The position numbers and the translations under genes were made by a program. A stretch of DNA of 64,000 nucleotides from Acidobacteriota bacterium (GTDB taxonomy: Bacteria; Acidobacteriota; Terriglobia; Acidiferrales; UBA7541). The stretch is taken from contig JABDGF010000005.1 in assembly GCA_013286165.1 (NCBI GenBank), positions 1-64,000 on the forward strand. Reading direction: 5' to 3'. Below are positions 1 to 9,593 of the stretch, piece after piece; the stretch's first letter is position 1; every line of letters begins with the position of its first letter. Under the pieces are notes generated by a model, which did not search any database, was not told where the DNA came from, and saw nothing but the letters and a program-made list of their open reading frames with translations.

Positions 1-1
1 A

Positions 2-1819
2 CTCGCGCTGAGCGCGTGCTCGCGGAACAGCGGCGGAAAACTTTGGTGCGGCACATGCCACGACCCTCACAACAAGCCGGCTGAACCGGTTTCGTACTAT
101 CGCGCGAAATGTTTGGCATGCCACGCGACGAGTTTTCCGGCGGCTCCGCATCCCGCCGCGCAAACGAGCGACTGCTTGAGCTGCCACATGCCGCGGCGCG
201 ATGCGAAAGATGGTGGACACACGGCGTTCACCGACCACCGCATTCAGCGGAAGCCGCAAGAAATGCCGAGCGCGCCTTCGGATTCTGGGATCGTGGCGTG
301 GCGTGAGCCGGCGGCGGAGTTTCAAACGCGAAATTTGGGCATCGCTTCGATTGACGCCGGAATGCAACGCCACTCGGGCGCGCTGATTTTGCAGGGCTAC
401 CGGATGCTCACAGCGGTACAGGAACAATTTTCCGGCGATAGCGATTTTTTCAAGTGGATCGGGCAGGCGCTCTTGATCGGCAAGCAAGACGCGGAAGCGC
501 AAGTCGCGCTCGAGCGTGCCGCGCAACTCGATCCAAATTCGGCGGTTACACAGGGCGACGCTGCGTCTCCGTATTTGCAGGACGGCGATGACGCCGGAGC
601 CATCGGGCATCTTGAGCGCGCGCTGAAAATCGATCCGCTCGATCTGCCGGCGGCGAGCAAGCTGGCTGCGCTCTACAAGAAAGATGGGCACGATGCCGAG
701 GCGGACGAGCTTTCCGAACGCGTGCGCGCTGCGATGAATGCGGCGGGAAAACCAACTGCGTTAGGAGCGGGCGCATCGAGTGCATCCAACGCGGGGCCGC
801 TTGCCGAGAGCGTCTATAAAAATATTCAGGTGTTGAAGGGCGTGCGCGCCGATCAGGTGGTGCCGTCGATGGAATTTACTTCGTCGTCGCTCGGTGTGCA
901 GTGCAGCTACTGCCACGTGGAAGGGCATTTCGAGAAAGACGACAAGAAGCCGAAGCAAACGGCGCGCGCGATGATGCGGATGGTCTTCGGGCTGAACGAG
1001 AAGAGCTTCAACGGAACGCGCGGTGTGACGTGCTATTCGTGCCACCGCGGAAGTGTCGATCCAGCGGGAACGCTCGATCTGAGCGCGAGTGGCCGCGCGG
1101 CGAGTGGCAAGGGCAGTGCGAACGTATCGACGATCCTGCCTTCCGCACGACAGATTCTGGACGCAGCGGTCGCTGCGAGCGGCGGGCAGGACGCGCTCGA
1201 CCGCGTTACGACTCGCATTGCGCGCGGACATGAAATGTCGAACGGGCAAACGTTGCCGATCGAGATCTACACCGACGCGAGCGGAAAAATTGCTGTGGTA
1301 CGACAGGTCGCTGGCGGCGCCACGGCGACGACGGTGTTTGACGGGAGCGAAGATTGGACGACTGCGCCGGGACGTCCCGCGCGGATCATGCATGAAGCAG
1401 ATGCGGCGACAGCGCGGCTCGACGCCGATCTAAGGTTTCCGGCCGACCTGCTGGATGAATTTCCGGAGGCGACCGCCGAATATTTTGAAGAGCTGGATGG
1501 GCGGCCGGTGTATGTAGTGAGCGCGAAGGGCAGCGCACCGCTCGAATTGAAGCTCTACTTCGATCGAGACACGCACACTTTGGTGCGCGAACTCCGGTAC
1601 GCAGAGTCTCCGCTTGGGCGCAACCCGACGCAAATCGATTACGCGGATTATCGGAACGTGAGTGGCGTCGAAGTTCCGTTTCGCGTCACGGTCACGAAGC
1701 CTGGTGGGACGTCAGTGATCGAATTCGACGATGTGCAGGCCAATGTGCCGATCGATCCATCGGTGTTCGCGCGCCCAGCTTCCCTTGGCGCGGCCGCTGC
1801 GACGGCGCCGAAACCGTGA
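2..1819 (+). CDS. multihaem c-type cytochrome with TPRs and reaction-centre-cytochrome-like domain (5' partial)
   Basis: The frame is open to the left edge, so the start lies outside the window; the track's TTG at 113 is internal. Haem-binding CxxCH motifs are visible as CGTCH (before the track start), CLACH, CLSCH, then CSYCH and CYSCH further on. Between the two haem groups lies a TPR-like stretch (about residues 90-190 of the track ORF). The last two haem sites sit in a segment (VRADQVVPSMEF..., GVTCYSCHRG) resembling the cytochrome subunit of photosynthetic reaction centres, a domain acidobacteria reuse in non-photosynthetic secreted cytochromes. The C-terminal 200 residues resemble a LolA-like lipid-binding fold. 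Probably a periplasmic or outer-membrane electron carrier. The family call is good; the redox partner is unknown. Confidence 0.8.
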   Translation, partial: LALSACSRNSGGKLWCGTCHDPHNKPAEPVSYYRAKCLACHATSFPAAPHPAAQTSDCLSCHMPRRDAKDGGHTAFTDHRIQRKPQEMPSAPSDSGIVAWREPAAEFQTRNLGIASIDAGMQRHSGALILQGYRMLTAVQEQFSGDSDFFKWIGQALLIGKQDAEAQVALERAAQLDPNSAVTQGDAASPYLQDGDDAGAIGHLERALKIDPLDLPAASKLAALYKKDGHDAEADELSERVRAAMNAAGKPTALGAGASSASNAGPLAESVYKNIQVLKGVRADQVVPSMEFTSSSLGVQCSYCHVEGHFEKDDKKPKQTARAMMRMVFGLNEKSFNGTRGVTCYSCHRGSVDPAGTLDLSASGRAASGKGSANVSTILPSARQILDAAVAASGGQDALDRVTTRIARGHEMSNGQTLPIEIYTDASGKIAVVRQVAGGATATTVFDGSEDWTTAPGRPARIMHEADAATARLDADLRFPADLLDEFPEATAEYFEELDGRPVYVVSAKGSAPLELKLYFDRDTHTLVRELRYAESPLGRNPTQIDYADYRNVSGVEVPFRVTVTKPGGTSVIEFDDVQANVPIDPSVFARPASLGAAAATAPKP

Positions 1820-1859
1820 CGCCGCGCACATCGCTCGAAATCTTCGCCTTTTAGCACGC

Positions 1860-1889
1860 TTGACAATGTGATTTCCAGGCGCGTATATA
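1860..1889 (+). promoter_or_regulatory. sigma-70-type promoter upstream of first GH127 gene
   Basis: A perfect -35 TTGACA is followed after 18 bp by TATATA. Transcription would start near 1896, giving a leader of about 95 nt before the ATG at 1992. Confidence 0.55.
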
Positions 1890-1991
1890 CGGTGGGTAAA
1901 CGATTACTCAGTTTTGGGCATCGAGATGCCCGTGGAGCGGGTTCAGTTCCAGCCTACGCCGCCGACCTCAGCGACTTCCGGAGACCAGCCA

Positions 1992-3848
1992 ATGAAGAAA
2001 ACCTCGAGACGTGAATTCATGACGCACGCGGCGGTAGGCGCTGGAGCGGTATGGGCGGCGAATTCGATGCCCGCATGGGGACGAGCGGCACAGGGCCAGG
2101 TGCAGGTGGCGATCACGCCGCAACTTTCCACGTTTGGCTATGCGCAGGTGCAGCTGCTCGACAGTCCCTTCCGCCGCCAATTCGACCAGAACCATGACCT
2201 CTATCTCCATTTGAACGAAGACGCGATGCTCAAACCCTTCCGCAAGCGCGAAGGCTTGCCCGCCGACGGCCCGGACATGGGCGGCTGGTACGACGACGCG
2301 GACGATTTTAGCGCGATGGACAATTTTCACGCGTTCATCCCCGGCCACAGTTTTGGACAGTATCTTTCGGGCCTCGCGCGCGCCTACGCGATCACGGGCG
2401 ACAAGGCGACGCAGGAGAAAATCGACCGGCTGGTGCGCGGCTACGGCGCGACGGTGGATCCGGCGGGGAAGTTTTACGTGGACTACCGGCTGCCGGCTTA
2501 CACGTTCGATAAAACGTGCTGCGGCTTGATCGACGCGCACGAGTTCGCGGGGAATAAGGATGCACTCGATGTGCTGAAGCGCAGCACGGACGCTGTGTTG
2601 CCGCACCTGCCCGAAAAAGCGCTGAGCCGCCCGGAACAACGCGCGCGGCCGCACAAAGACATCGCATACACATTCGACGAGACGTACACGCTGCCTGAGA
2701 ATTTTTTCCTCGCGTACCGGCGAAGCGGCGACCCGCGCTACAAGGACCTCGCGGTGCGGTTCATCGAGAAGGAGTACTTCGATCCGCTGGCGGAAAATCA
2801 GAATGTGCTGCCGGGCGAACACGCTTACAGCCACGTGAACGCGCTCAGCTCGGCGATGCAGTCGTATCTGGTGCTCGGCGACGAGAAATATCTGCGTGCC
2901 GCGACCAACGGATTCCGCATGATCCAGGAGCAGAGTTTTGTGACGGGCGGCTGGGGACCGAACGAAGCGTTCGTGGTGCCCGGCAGCGACGAGCTGAACC
3001 AAAGCCTAGGGTTGACGCACGCGAGTTTCGAAACGCCGTGCGGCGCGTACGGCCATTTCAAAATCACGCGCTACTTGCTGCGCCAGACGGCCGATTCGCG
3101 CTACGGCGACAGCATGGAACGCGTCCTCTATAACACGATCGGTGGTGCGTGGCCGATTCTGCCGGACGGCACGTCGTTCTACTACTCGGACTACAACAAC
3201 GCCGGCGTGAAAGTTCACTACAAGGATAAATGGCCGTGCTGCTCAGGCACGTTCCCACAGCTTGCGGCGGATTACGGCATCAGCTCGTATTTGCAGGGCA
3301 AAGACGGCGTGTACGTGAATTTGTTTTTGCCTTCGGTGCTGAGCTGGACGCAGAACGGAACGCCGGCGAAATTGACGCAAACGACGCAATATCCGCGCGC
3401 GAACACCACGCAGATGGTGCTGCAGCTCGCGAAGCCGGAGACGTTCACGACCTACGTCCGCATTCCGGGCTGGACGACGCCGAAGACCGTGGTGAGCGTG
3501 AACGGCTCGAAAATTTCGCAGGATGTGGTGCCCGGTAAATTCCTGGCGGTTCAGCGGACTTGGAAAGACGGCGACCGGATCGAGGTCGAATTTGACATGC
3601 CGATGGCGCTCGAGCCGATCGATACGAAAACTCCCGGCACCGTGGCGTTGCTCACCGGACCCACGGTGCTTTTCGCGGTGAATAATCCGCCGGACTCGAT
3701 CACGCGCAAGCAGCTGCTCGCTGCGGCACCGCTCTCGCAAACTTCGTCGGATTGGATCGTGAAGACGGACACGCGGCCGGTAACGATGCGGCCGTTCTCC
3801 GCGATCATGAACGAGGAATACCGGCTATACCTGCAGGTGAACGGATAA
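1992..3848 (+). CDS. Tat-exported GH127-like beta-L-arabinofuranosidase
   Basis: Predicted 618-residue secreted glycosidase of the DUF1680/GH127 type, which removes beta-L-arabinofuranose from plant or glycoprotein glycans. I start it at ATG 1992, not the track's 1914, because GGAGA lies 7 bp upstream and the protein then begins with a twin-arginine signal (SRREFMTHAAVGAGAV). The (alpha/alpha)6-barrel region carries the CC pair of the Zn-Cys active site (KWPCCSGTFPQL). The upstream ligand motif reads FETPCG, so Glu is three rather than two residues before Cys, unlike the next gene (GESCA). A C-terminal beta-sandwich follows. It is followed 54 bp later by a second GH127 gene, and the two are probably cotranscribed. 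Confidence 0.82.
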   Translation: MKKTSRREFMTHAAVGAGAVWAANSMPAWGRAAQGQVQVAITPQLSTFGYAQVQLLDSPFRRQFDQNHDLYLHLNEDAMLKPFRKREGLPADGPDMGGWYDDADDFSAMDNFHAFIPGHSFGQYLSGLARAYAITGDKATQEKIDRLVRGYGATVDPAGKFYVDYRLPAYTFDKTCCGLIDAHEFAGNKDALDVLKRSTDAVLPHLPEKALSRPEQRARPHKDIAYTFDETYTLPENFFLAYRRSGDPRYKDLAVRFIEKEYFDPLAENQNVLPGEHAYSHVNALSSAMQSYLVLGDEKYLRAATNGFRMIQEQSFVTGGWGPNEAFVVPGSDELNQSLGLTHASFETPCGAYGHFKITRYLLRQTADSRYGDSMERVLYNTIGGAWPILPDGTSFYYSDYNNAGVKVHYKDKWPCCSGTFPQLAADYGISSYLQGKDGVYVNLFLPSVLSWTQNGTPAKLTQTTQYPRANTTQMVLQLAKPETFTTYVRIPGWTTPKTVVSVNGSKISQDVVPGKFLAVQRTWKDGDRIEVEFDMPMALEPIDTKTPGTVALLTGPTVLFAVNNPPDSITRKQLLAAAPLSQTSSDWIVKTDTRPVTMRPFSAIMNEEYRLYLQVNG

Positions 3849-3902
3849 CTTCGCGTAGCGTTCCGCATTTCTAGATTTCGAGCCACGACGCTCGGAGGGA
3901 CC

Positions 3903-5987
3903 ATGGATGTCAAGAAGAGGATCTCGCGCAGGAATTTTGTGTCTTCGGCGATCGCGGCTGGCGCTGCGGCCGCCGTGCTCCCCGTGGGGACGCTGATCGC
4001 AGAAGTGGCGAATCCGTTCCGGTCGGGCTACCTGTTGCAGGACGCGCCCGGCCTCTTGCCGACGCCGTCTTGGAAAGACCAGGGCGTTGAGAATCTCACG
4101 CGGTCGCCGCACGCGAAGCTGAAGAACATTCCGGTGCGCGCGGTGACGATTCATGAAGGCTTCTGGTACAAGCGGCGCGAGATCAACATCAACAAGAGCA
4201 TTCCCAGCATGCACGACCTGCTCGAATCGAACGGCCGCATGGAGAATTTCCGCCGGCTGATCGGCAAGAGCACGGCGGCGCAGAGTGGGCCCGTTTATTC
4301 CGACTCCGACATTTATAAGTGGACCGAAGCGGTCGGGTTCACGCTGCAATCCGGTCCGTACCCGGAGCTTCGTGCGTCGGCGAACAAATTTATCGACGAC
4401 GTGGTGGCCACGCAGCTGCCGAACGGATACTTGAACACGTATTACGTGGGCGACAAAGCGTCGCAGATCATGCTGCCCGCGACGCAGACCACGGGGCACG
4501 AGCTTTACAACATGGGGCACTACCTGCAGGGCGCGATTGCGTACTACCGCGGCACGGGCGATCCGAAAATGCTCGAAGCCGGAATGAAGTTCGTGAACGA
4601 CTTCCTGCTGCCGAACTACGGACCGGCGCCGCTGAAGCCGATCGTTTCCGGGCACCCTGAAATCGAGATGGGATTGATCGAGCTGTACCGCATGACGGGC
4701 GACAAACGGCAACTCGACCTCGCTGGTTACATTCTGCGCGGGGATACACGCATCGAATTGCCGGCGCACCGCACAATTTATATGTTTAGCGGAACGCCGT
4801 TCACGGAACGCACGAAGCTGGAAGGACACGCGGTTCGCGCGATGTACGCGTGCTGCGGCGCCACCGACTACTACATGGAGACGGGCGACGAGACGTACCT
4901 GAAGACGCTCAACACTTTGTGGAACGATTTGACGGCGTCGAAGATGTACATCACCGGCGGAGTTGGCGCGCGGCAGGCGGGCGAAGCGTTTGGCGATGCG
5001 TACGAATTGCCCAACGCTCTTGCGTATGGCGAAAGCTGCGCGGCGATCGGCAACATGATGTGGAACTGGCGCATGCTCGCGGTCACCGGCGACGCGAAGT
5101 TCACCGACGTGATCGAGCGCGCGCTTTACAACGGCATCAATTCCGGCATGTCGCTCGATGGCACGCTGTATTGCTATCGCAATCCGCTGGCTTTCGATCC
5201 TGCCACGGGCGATACGATTCGCAACACTTGGTATGACACGACATGTTGTCCACCCAATCTCGAGCGCACGTTCGCTTCGCTGCCTGGATATTTCTACAGC
5301 ACGAGCGCGGACGGAATTTACGTGCACCTCTACGACAATTCGGATCTCGACTGGAAGCTCGAGAACGGGACGGGGCTTAAGATTTCGCAGAAGACGAATT
5401 ATCCGTGGGACGGAGGCGTGAACCTGACGGTGACGCCGGCGCAGACTTCGGAGTTCACCATCTATCTGCGCATCCCGGGCTGGAGCGAAAGCGCACAAAT
5501 AATGGTTAACGGAAAGAGTGTGAGCGGCGCGAAAGGCGGCGAATATCTGGCAGTGAAGCGTTCGTGGGCGGCGGGCGACACAATTCAGGTGAAGTTTGAA
5601 ATGACGCCGCAAGTGCTCGAAGCGAATCCGCATGTGGTGGAAGACGAGGGACGCGTCGCACTGCAGCGCGGGCCGCTCGTATATTGCCTGGAACAACTCG
5701 ACCAGCCAAACGGCACGACAATTGAAGACGTGTCGGTGAATATCGGGCACAAGGCTTCGGACGGATTCAAATCCGAGTTCAAGCCGGATTTGCTGGGCGG
5801 CGTGATGGTGTTGCAGCACGAGGGCGAGCTGATCCAATATCCGGACTCGCGCAACTCGCTCTACATGCAATACCAGCAGGATCGGCCGAAGAATAAGCCC
5901 GTCGAGCTGACTTTCATTCCTTACTACGCGTGGGCGAACCGGGACAAGTCGCCGATGCAGGTTTGGACGCAGCTGACGAAGGTTTGA
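3903..5987 (+). CDS. Tat-exported GH127 beta-L-arabinofuranosidase
   Basis: A 694-residue glycosidase of the GH127 (DUF1680) family. ATG 3903 has an excellent ribosome-binding site (GGAGG, 5 bp away) and opens a Tat signal (KRISRRNFVSSAIAAGAAAA). The zinc/nucleophile site looks complete: a GESC motif (Glu-x-Cys) near residue 380 and a Cys pair in TTCCPPNLERTF near residue 450. In the characterised Bifidobacterium enzyme the equivalent residues bind Zn and provide a Cys nucleophile. The C-terminal third is beta-sandwich-like (IYLRIPGWSESA). It diverges strongly from the preceding GH127 gene, so the pair probably handles different linkages of one arabinosylated substrate. Confidence 0.87.
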   Translation: MDVKKRISRRNFVSSAIAAGAAAAVLPVGTLIAEVANPFRSGYLLQDAPGLLPTPSWKDQGVENLTRSPHAKLKNIPVRAVTIHEGFWYKRREININKSIPSMHDLLESNGRMENFRRLIGKSTAAQSGPVYSDSDIYKWTEAVGFTLQSGPYPELRASANKFIDDVVATQLPNGYLNTYYVGDKASQIMLPATQTTGHELYNMGHYLQGAIAYYRGTGDPKMLEAGMKFVNDFLLPNYGPAPLKPIVSGHPEIEMGLIELYRMTGDKRQLDLAGYILRGDTRIELPAHRTIYMFSGTPFTERTKLEGHAVRAMYACCGATDYYMETGDETYLKTLNTLWNDLTASKMYITGGVGARQAGEAFGDAYELPNALAYGESCAAIGNMMWNWRMLAVTGDAKFTDVIERALYNGINSGMSLDGTLYCYRNPLAFDPATGDTIRNTWYDTTCCPPNLERTFASLPGYFYSTSADGIYVHLYDNSDLDWKLENGTGLKISQKTNYPWDGGVNLTVTPAQTSEFTIYLRIPGWSESAQIMVNGKSVSGAKGGEYLAVKRSWAAGDTIQVKFEMTPQVLEANPHVVEDEGRVALQRGPLVYCLEQLDQPNGTTIEDVSVNIGHKASDGFKSEFKPDLLGGVMVLQHEGELIQYPDSRNSLYMQYQQDRPKNKPVELTFIPYYAWANRDKSPMQVWTQLTKV

Positions 5988-6076
5988 TCGGCGTCGCGGC
6001 GGCAACACCCTGAAACTCGGGTAGAATCGTCTAAGGAAGTTTAGATAATCCGTTTCGATCGCGATCGGACCACTGC

Positions 6077-7834
6077 GTGAAGATTTCACGGCGTCTATTT
6101 CTCGCATCTCTCTCTGTAGGAATTCCAACTCTCGTAGCGAACGGCCAAGGCACGGCTTCGCGCAATGTGAAGGCGCAGCCGCGGATGAAGTCGTCCGGCA
6201 AGCCGTGGGACGCGACGTTTGTGGACGTGGCGCGCCAGGCGGGACTGACCGCGTCGGTAATTTGCGGCGATCCGGGGCAGGCGGACTACATCCTGGAAGT
6301 GATCGGCTGCGGCTGCGCGTTTTTCGACTACGACAACGACGGCTGGCTCGACATTCTCGTGCTGAGCGGCTCGCGGCTGCACGGCGACACGCGAGACGCG
6401 ACGAACCGGCTCTACAAAAATAATCGCGACGGCACATTCACCGACGTGACGGAGCGCGCAGGATTGAAGCGCAGCGGCTGGGCTTCGTCGGTAAGCGTCG
6501 GCGACTACAACAACGACGGCTTCGAAGACCTCTTCATCACCTACTTCGGCGAGAACGTCCTTTACAGGAACAATGGTGACGGCACGTTCAGCGACGTGAC
6601 GCAGGCCGCGGGCCTGAAGGGCGACCCGAAGCGATGGGGCGCCGGCTCCTCGTTCATCGATTACAACCGCGACGGCCATCTCGATCTTTTCGTTTCGAAT
6701 TACGTTCAATTCGATTTCGAGCACATTCCCAAGCCGGGCTTTAATGTGAATTGCAATTGGAAGGGCCTGCCGGTGAATTGTGGACCGCGCGGACTCCCTC
6801 CGGGATATCACTCGCTCTACCGTAACAATGGCGACGGGACTTTCACAGACGTAAGCCAGCAGGCTGGAATTTCTGGATCGCGCGGAAGCTACGGGATGAC
6901 GGTAGTGTCTGCCGATTTCGATGAAGACGGCTGGCCAGACATTTATGTCGCGTGCGATTCGACGCCCAGTCTGCTTTTCATGAACAACCATGACGGCACG
7001 TTTCGCGAAGAAGGTGTGGCGCGAGGCGTCGCGTTGAATGAAGACGGCATGGAACAGGCCGGGATGGGCATCGGCATCGGCGATTACAACTTCGATGGGC
7101 ATCTCGACATTTTCAAAACCCATTTCGCGGACGACACGAACGTACTGTACCGGAATGACGGCAAAGCGAATTTCGACGACGTGACGAACGCTGCGCATCT
7201 CGGAACCGAGACGCATTACATCTGCTGGGGCACGGGGATCGTCGATCTCGACAATGACGGGAATCCGGACATTTTTGTGGTGGCAGGCAGTACGTACCCG
7301 GGAATCGAGCGGAAGCTGCCGCAGTATCCGGATAAATGTCCGCGAATGCTTTTCCGGAATTTGGGCAACGGAACATTTGAGGAATTGACGACCGAAGCGG
7401 GACCGGAACTTGCGGCATTACATTCGAGCCGCGGCTGCGCATTTGGAGATTTCGACAACGACGGCGATCTAGACATTTTGATCGTGAATCTCAACGAGCC
7501 GCCGACGCTGCTGCGGAATGATCTGGCTGGAGCGCACCACTGGATCAAGGTGAAGCTTGTGGGCACGACGTCGAACCGGAGCGCGATTGGCGCGCGGGTG
7601 CTGGTGCGCTACGGGAAGAAGTTGCAAGCGCAGGCGGTGATGAGCCAGGCGAGTTTTTACTCGTCGAACGATCCGCGGCTGCATTTTGGATTGGGCGACG
7701 AGCGCGTGGTGGATATCGATGTGGTGTGGCCCAGCGGCAAATCGGAAAAATTTGCGCGCGTATCGGCCGATCAGCTGGTTGTGATTAAAGAAGGCAGCGG
7801 GATCGTGCCGGGCGCGCATCTCGCGAAGAAGTAA
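6077..7834 (+). CDS. CRTAC1-like FG-GAP/VCBS repeat protein with ASPIC/UnbV domain
   Basis: A 585-residue secreted protein starting at GTG 6077 with an RR-containing signal (KISRRLFLASLSVGIP), possibly Tat-dependent. The body is a beta-propeller built from FG-GAP/VCBS repeats. Seven calcium-loop motifs of the form Dx(D/N)xDGxxD are visible (DYDNDGWLD, DYNNDGFED, DYNRDGHLD, DFDEDGWPD, DYNFDGHLD, DLDNDGNPD, DFDNDGDLD). The C-terminus (NRSAIGARVLVRYG... VVWPSGKSEKF) is the ASPIC/UnbV module found in this family. Such proteins are extracellular Ca-binding adhesion or carbohydrate-associated factors, often near glycoside hydrolases in acidobacteria, which fits this position. No enzymatic residues are recognised. 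Confidence 0.85.
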   Translation: MKISRRLFLASLSVGIPTLVANGQGTASRNVKAQPRMKSSGKPWDATFVDVARQAGLTASVICGDPGQADYILEVIGCGCAFFDYDNDGWLDILVLSGSRLHGDTRDATNRLYKNNRDGTFTDVTERAGLKRSGWASSVSVGDYNNDGFEDLFITYFGENVLYRNNGDGTFSDVTQAAGLKGDPKRWGAGSSFIDYNRDGHLDLFVSNYVQFDFEHIPKPGFNVNCNWKGLPVNCGPRGLPPGYHSLYRNNGDGTFTDVSQQAGISGSRGSYGMTVVSADFDEDGWPDIYVACDSTPSLLFMNNHDGTFREEGVARGVALNEDGMEQAGMGIGIGDYNFDGHLDIFKTHFADDTNVLYRNDGKANFDDVTNAAHLGTETHYICWGTGIVDLDNDGNPDIFVVAGSTYPGIERKLPQYPDKCPRMLFRNLGNGTFEELTTEAGPELAALHSSRGCAFGDFDNDGDLDILIVNLNEPPTLLRNDLAGAHHWIKVKLVGTTSNRSAIGARVLVRYGKKLQAQAVMSQASFYSSNDPRLHFGLGDERVVDIDVVWPSGKSEKFARVSADQLVVIKEGSGIVPGAHLAKK

Positions 7835-7923
7835 CGCGCGAAATTTTTAGAACCTCGTTCGAGCGCCATTGACCAAATATAGCCGCCGTGTGATTGTTGG
7901 CGCGACTTTCCGAGAATTTCCCT

Positions 7924-8874
7924 GTGCAGATCGCTGAACTCATCCTTCCCGTGTTTGCCGTGATTGTGTCTGGCTGGATCGCCGGCTACTCCGGCTACCT
8001 TTCTCGCTCGACCGCCGACGCGCTGATCCACTTCGCCTACAACATCGCGATGCCCGCGCTCTTGATCGTAACGATCGCCCAGGAGCCGGGTCGTTCACTC
8101 ATTAACTGGCGTTTTCTGGCGGCGTTTGGCGGCGGGTCGCTGCTGTGTTTCTTCGCCGTGTTTGGAGTGATGAGTATCGGCGCTTCACGAAGCGTCGCGA
8201 GCCGGACGATGTACGGCATGGCTGCATCGATGACCAACACGGGCTTCGTCGCTTTGCCGATCCTGCAAGCAATTTACGGCGAGCGCGCCGTGCTTCCGGC
8301 AGCGATCGCGACGGTGTTTGTGGCGGTTGTGATGTTTCCGTTGGCGGTGATCCTGCTCGAGGTTCGGCCGAGAGACGGGCAAGGCTCACGCGCCGTTCCG
8401 ATGCTGACGGTGAAGCACGTGGTGTTGAATCCGCTCGTGATTTCCACGGTGGTCGGAATGCTGCTCTCTGTCCTCGGACTCCGGATGCCTGCTCCGTTTA
8501 CCGCATACTTCGGGATTTTGGCGGGCGCGCTCACGCCGTGCGCGCTATTCGCGATCGGACTCGGGCTCTCGCTCGAGGGATTGCGCGCCAACGTGAAGCA
8601 GGCGTCGCTGCTTTCTGTAGTGAAGCTCGTCGTGATGCCGCTAATCGTTTGCGGACTGTGTGCGTTGCTGCGGCTCGAGCCGCTGTACACGATCGCGGCG
8701 GTGATTTGCGCGGCGGTGCCTACTGCAAAGACTGTTTACATTCTGGCTGGCGAATATCAGTGCGAGGAAATGATGGTCGCGTCCACGATCTCGATGACGA
8801 CGGTCGGTTCCCTTGCGTCGCTCGTGATCTGGATCTACGCGCTCGCGAAGCTGGCGGCGCGAATCGCTGTGTGA
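7924..8874 (+). CDS. AEC (auxin efflux carrier) family transporter
   Basis: An integral membrane protein of about 316 residues with roughly ten hydrophobic segments arranged as two five-helix halves. The first helix begins directly at AELILPVFAVIVSG and the last ends near the C-terminus. Bacterial AEC proteins export or import small organic anions such as malate; substrate cannot be deduced here. Start choice is uncertain. The track uses TTG 7894, but GTG 7924 places the N-terminus at the usual AEC position. Neither start has a strong ribosome-binding site. It is followed by tRNA-Asn on the other strand. Confidence 0.83.
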   Translation: MQIAELILPVFAVIVSGWIAGYSGYLSRSTADALIHFAYNIAMPALLIVTIAQEPGRSLINWRFLAAFGGGSLLCFFAVFGVMSIGASRSVASRTMYGMAASMTNTGFVALPILQAIYGERAVLPAAIATVFVAVVMFPLAVILLEVRPRDGQGSRAVPMLTVKHVVLNPLVISTVVGMLLSVLGLRMPAPFTAYFGILAGALTPCALFAIGLGLSLEGLRANVKQASLLSVVKLVVMPLIVCGLCALLRLEPLYTIAAVICAAVPTAKTVYILAGEYQCEEMMVASTISMTTVGSLASLVIWIYALAKLAARIAV

Positions 8875-8907
8875 CGAGGGATACGAAGACCTACGAAACC
8901 AGAAAGG

Positions 8908-8982
8908 TGGCTCCCCGGGCTAGATTCGAACTAGCAACCCTTCGGTTAACAGCCGAATGCTCCACCATTGAGCTACCGGGGA
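8908..8982 (-). tRNA. tRNA-Asn (anticodon GTT), CCA encoded
   Basis: Read on the minus strand the gene starts TCCCCGG and ends CCGGGGAGCCA, giving a 7-bp acceptor stem, a G discriminator and a genomically encoded CCA. The anticodon arm is TTCGG-CTGTTAA-CCGAA, with anticodon GTT. The T-loop contains TTCGAAT and the D-arm AGCTCAATGGTGGAGC. All four arms are present in 75 nt. Confidence 0.97.
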
Positions 8983-9086
8983 CCAGCAGGCGAGACACCT
9001 AATTTACAACAAACTGAGCGGGGATGCTACTGGCGCTGGTCGAACTTCGTGACGAATTGACGGCGTTCGGCGACCCTCTGCGACGC

Positions 9087-9470
9087 TTAGTGATGCTCGA
9101 TTGCGCGGCCGGCGAGCACGCCGAGCCAGACGCAGATGAATCCGGCGACGACACTGCCGACTACGTTGAGCAGCGCGATCAGGTGGTCGCCGCTTTCGAA
9201 GCTGCGGAACGTGTCGTACTCAAATGCAGAAAACGTGGTGTAGCCGCCGATGAATCCAATGGGGATCAGGTAGCGCCAGTTGGGGCTCAGGTCGGTGCGC
9301 GCAACCAGAATCGTAACGATCATGCCGATGAGGAACGAGCCGGTGGTGTTCACGGCGAAGGTGCCCCACGGAACGCGCGTGCCGAATTTGCTGGTGAGCA
9401 GCGTGCCGACCCAGAAGCGCATCACCGAACCGACAAACCCGCCCACGCCGACGATCAAATATTTCAGCAT
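9087..9470 (-). CDS. crcB: CrcB/Fluc fluoride channel
   Basis: A 127-residue, four-helix membrane protein of the Fluc/CrcB family, which exports fluoride as a dual-topology dimer. Diagnostic motifs are present: GVGGFVGSVMRFW near the N-terminus, FAVNTTGSFLIG in helix 2, and GFIGGYTTFSAFEYDT, which carries the Phe-box and pore residues. Length matches the family. I looked upstream for a fluoride riboswitch and did not find its conserved core. It lies downstream of the small unknown gene at 9594-9890 on the same strand, with a 123-bp gap. Confidence 0.93.
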   Translation of the reverse strand: MLKYLIVGVGGFVGSVMRFWVGTLLTSKFGTRVPWGTFAVNTTGSFLIGMIVTILVARTDLSPNWRYLIPIGFIGGYTTFSAFEYDTFRSFESGDHLIALLNVVGSVVAGFICVWLGVLAGRAIEHH

Positions 9471-9593
9471 CCACGCTCCAGCTTTAATGCCGATGCACGG
9501 AAGATGATACGTCGCGGCAAGTCGAAGTCAATCGTTGAAGCGGATGTGCAGCGAGCGAGCGGTAAGCGCGAAGCGGAATCGAGCGCGCTAAAA

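Noticed and set aside
1968-3002. 344-aa minus-strand ORF
   Set aside because: Shadow of the first GH127 gene; no domain or ribosome-binding site.
3825-6437. 870-aa minus-strand ORF
   Set aside because: It is the reverse-frame shadow of the GH127 gene at 3903-5987; Arg/His-rich low-quality translation without domains.
9471-9593. Fluoride riboswitch upstream of crcB
   Set aside because: The conserved GATGG core and pseudoknot elements of the crcB motif are not present on the minus strand here.
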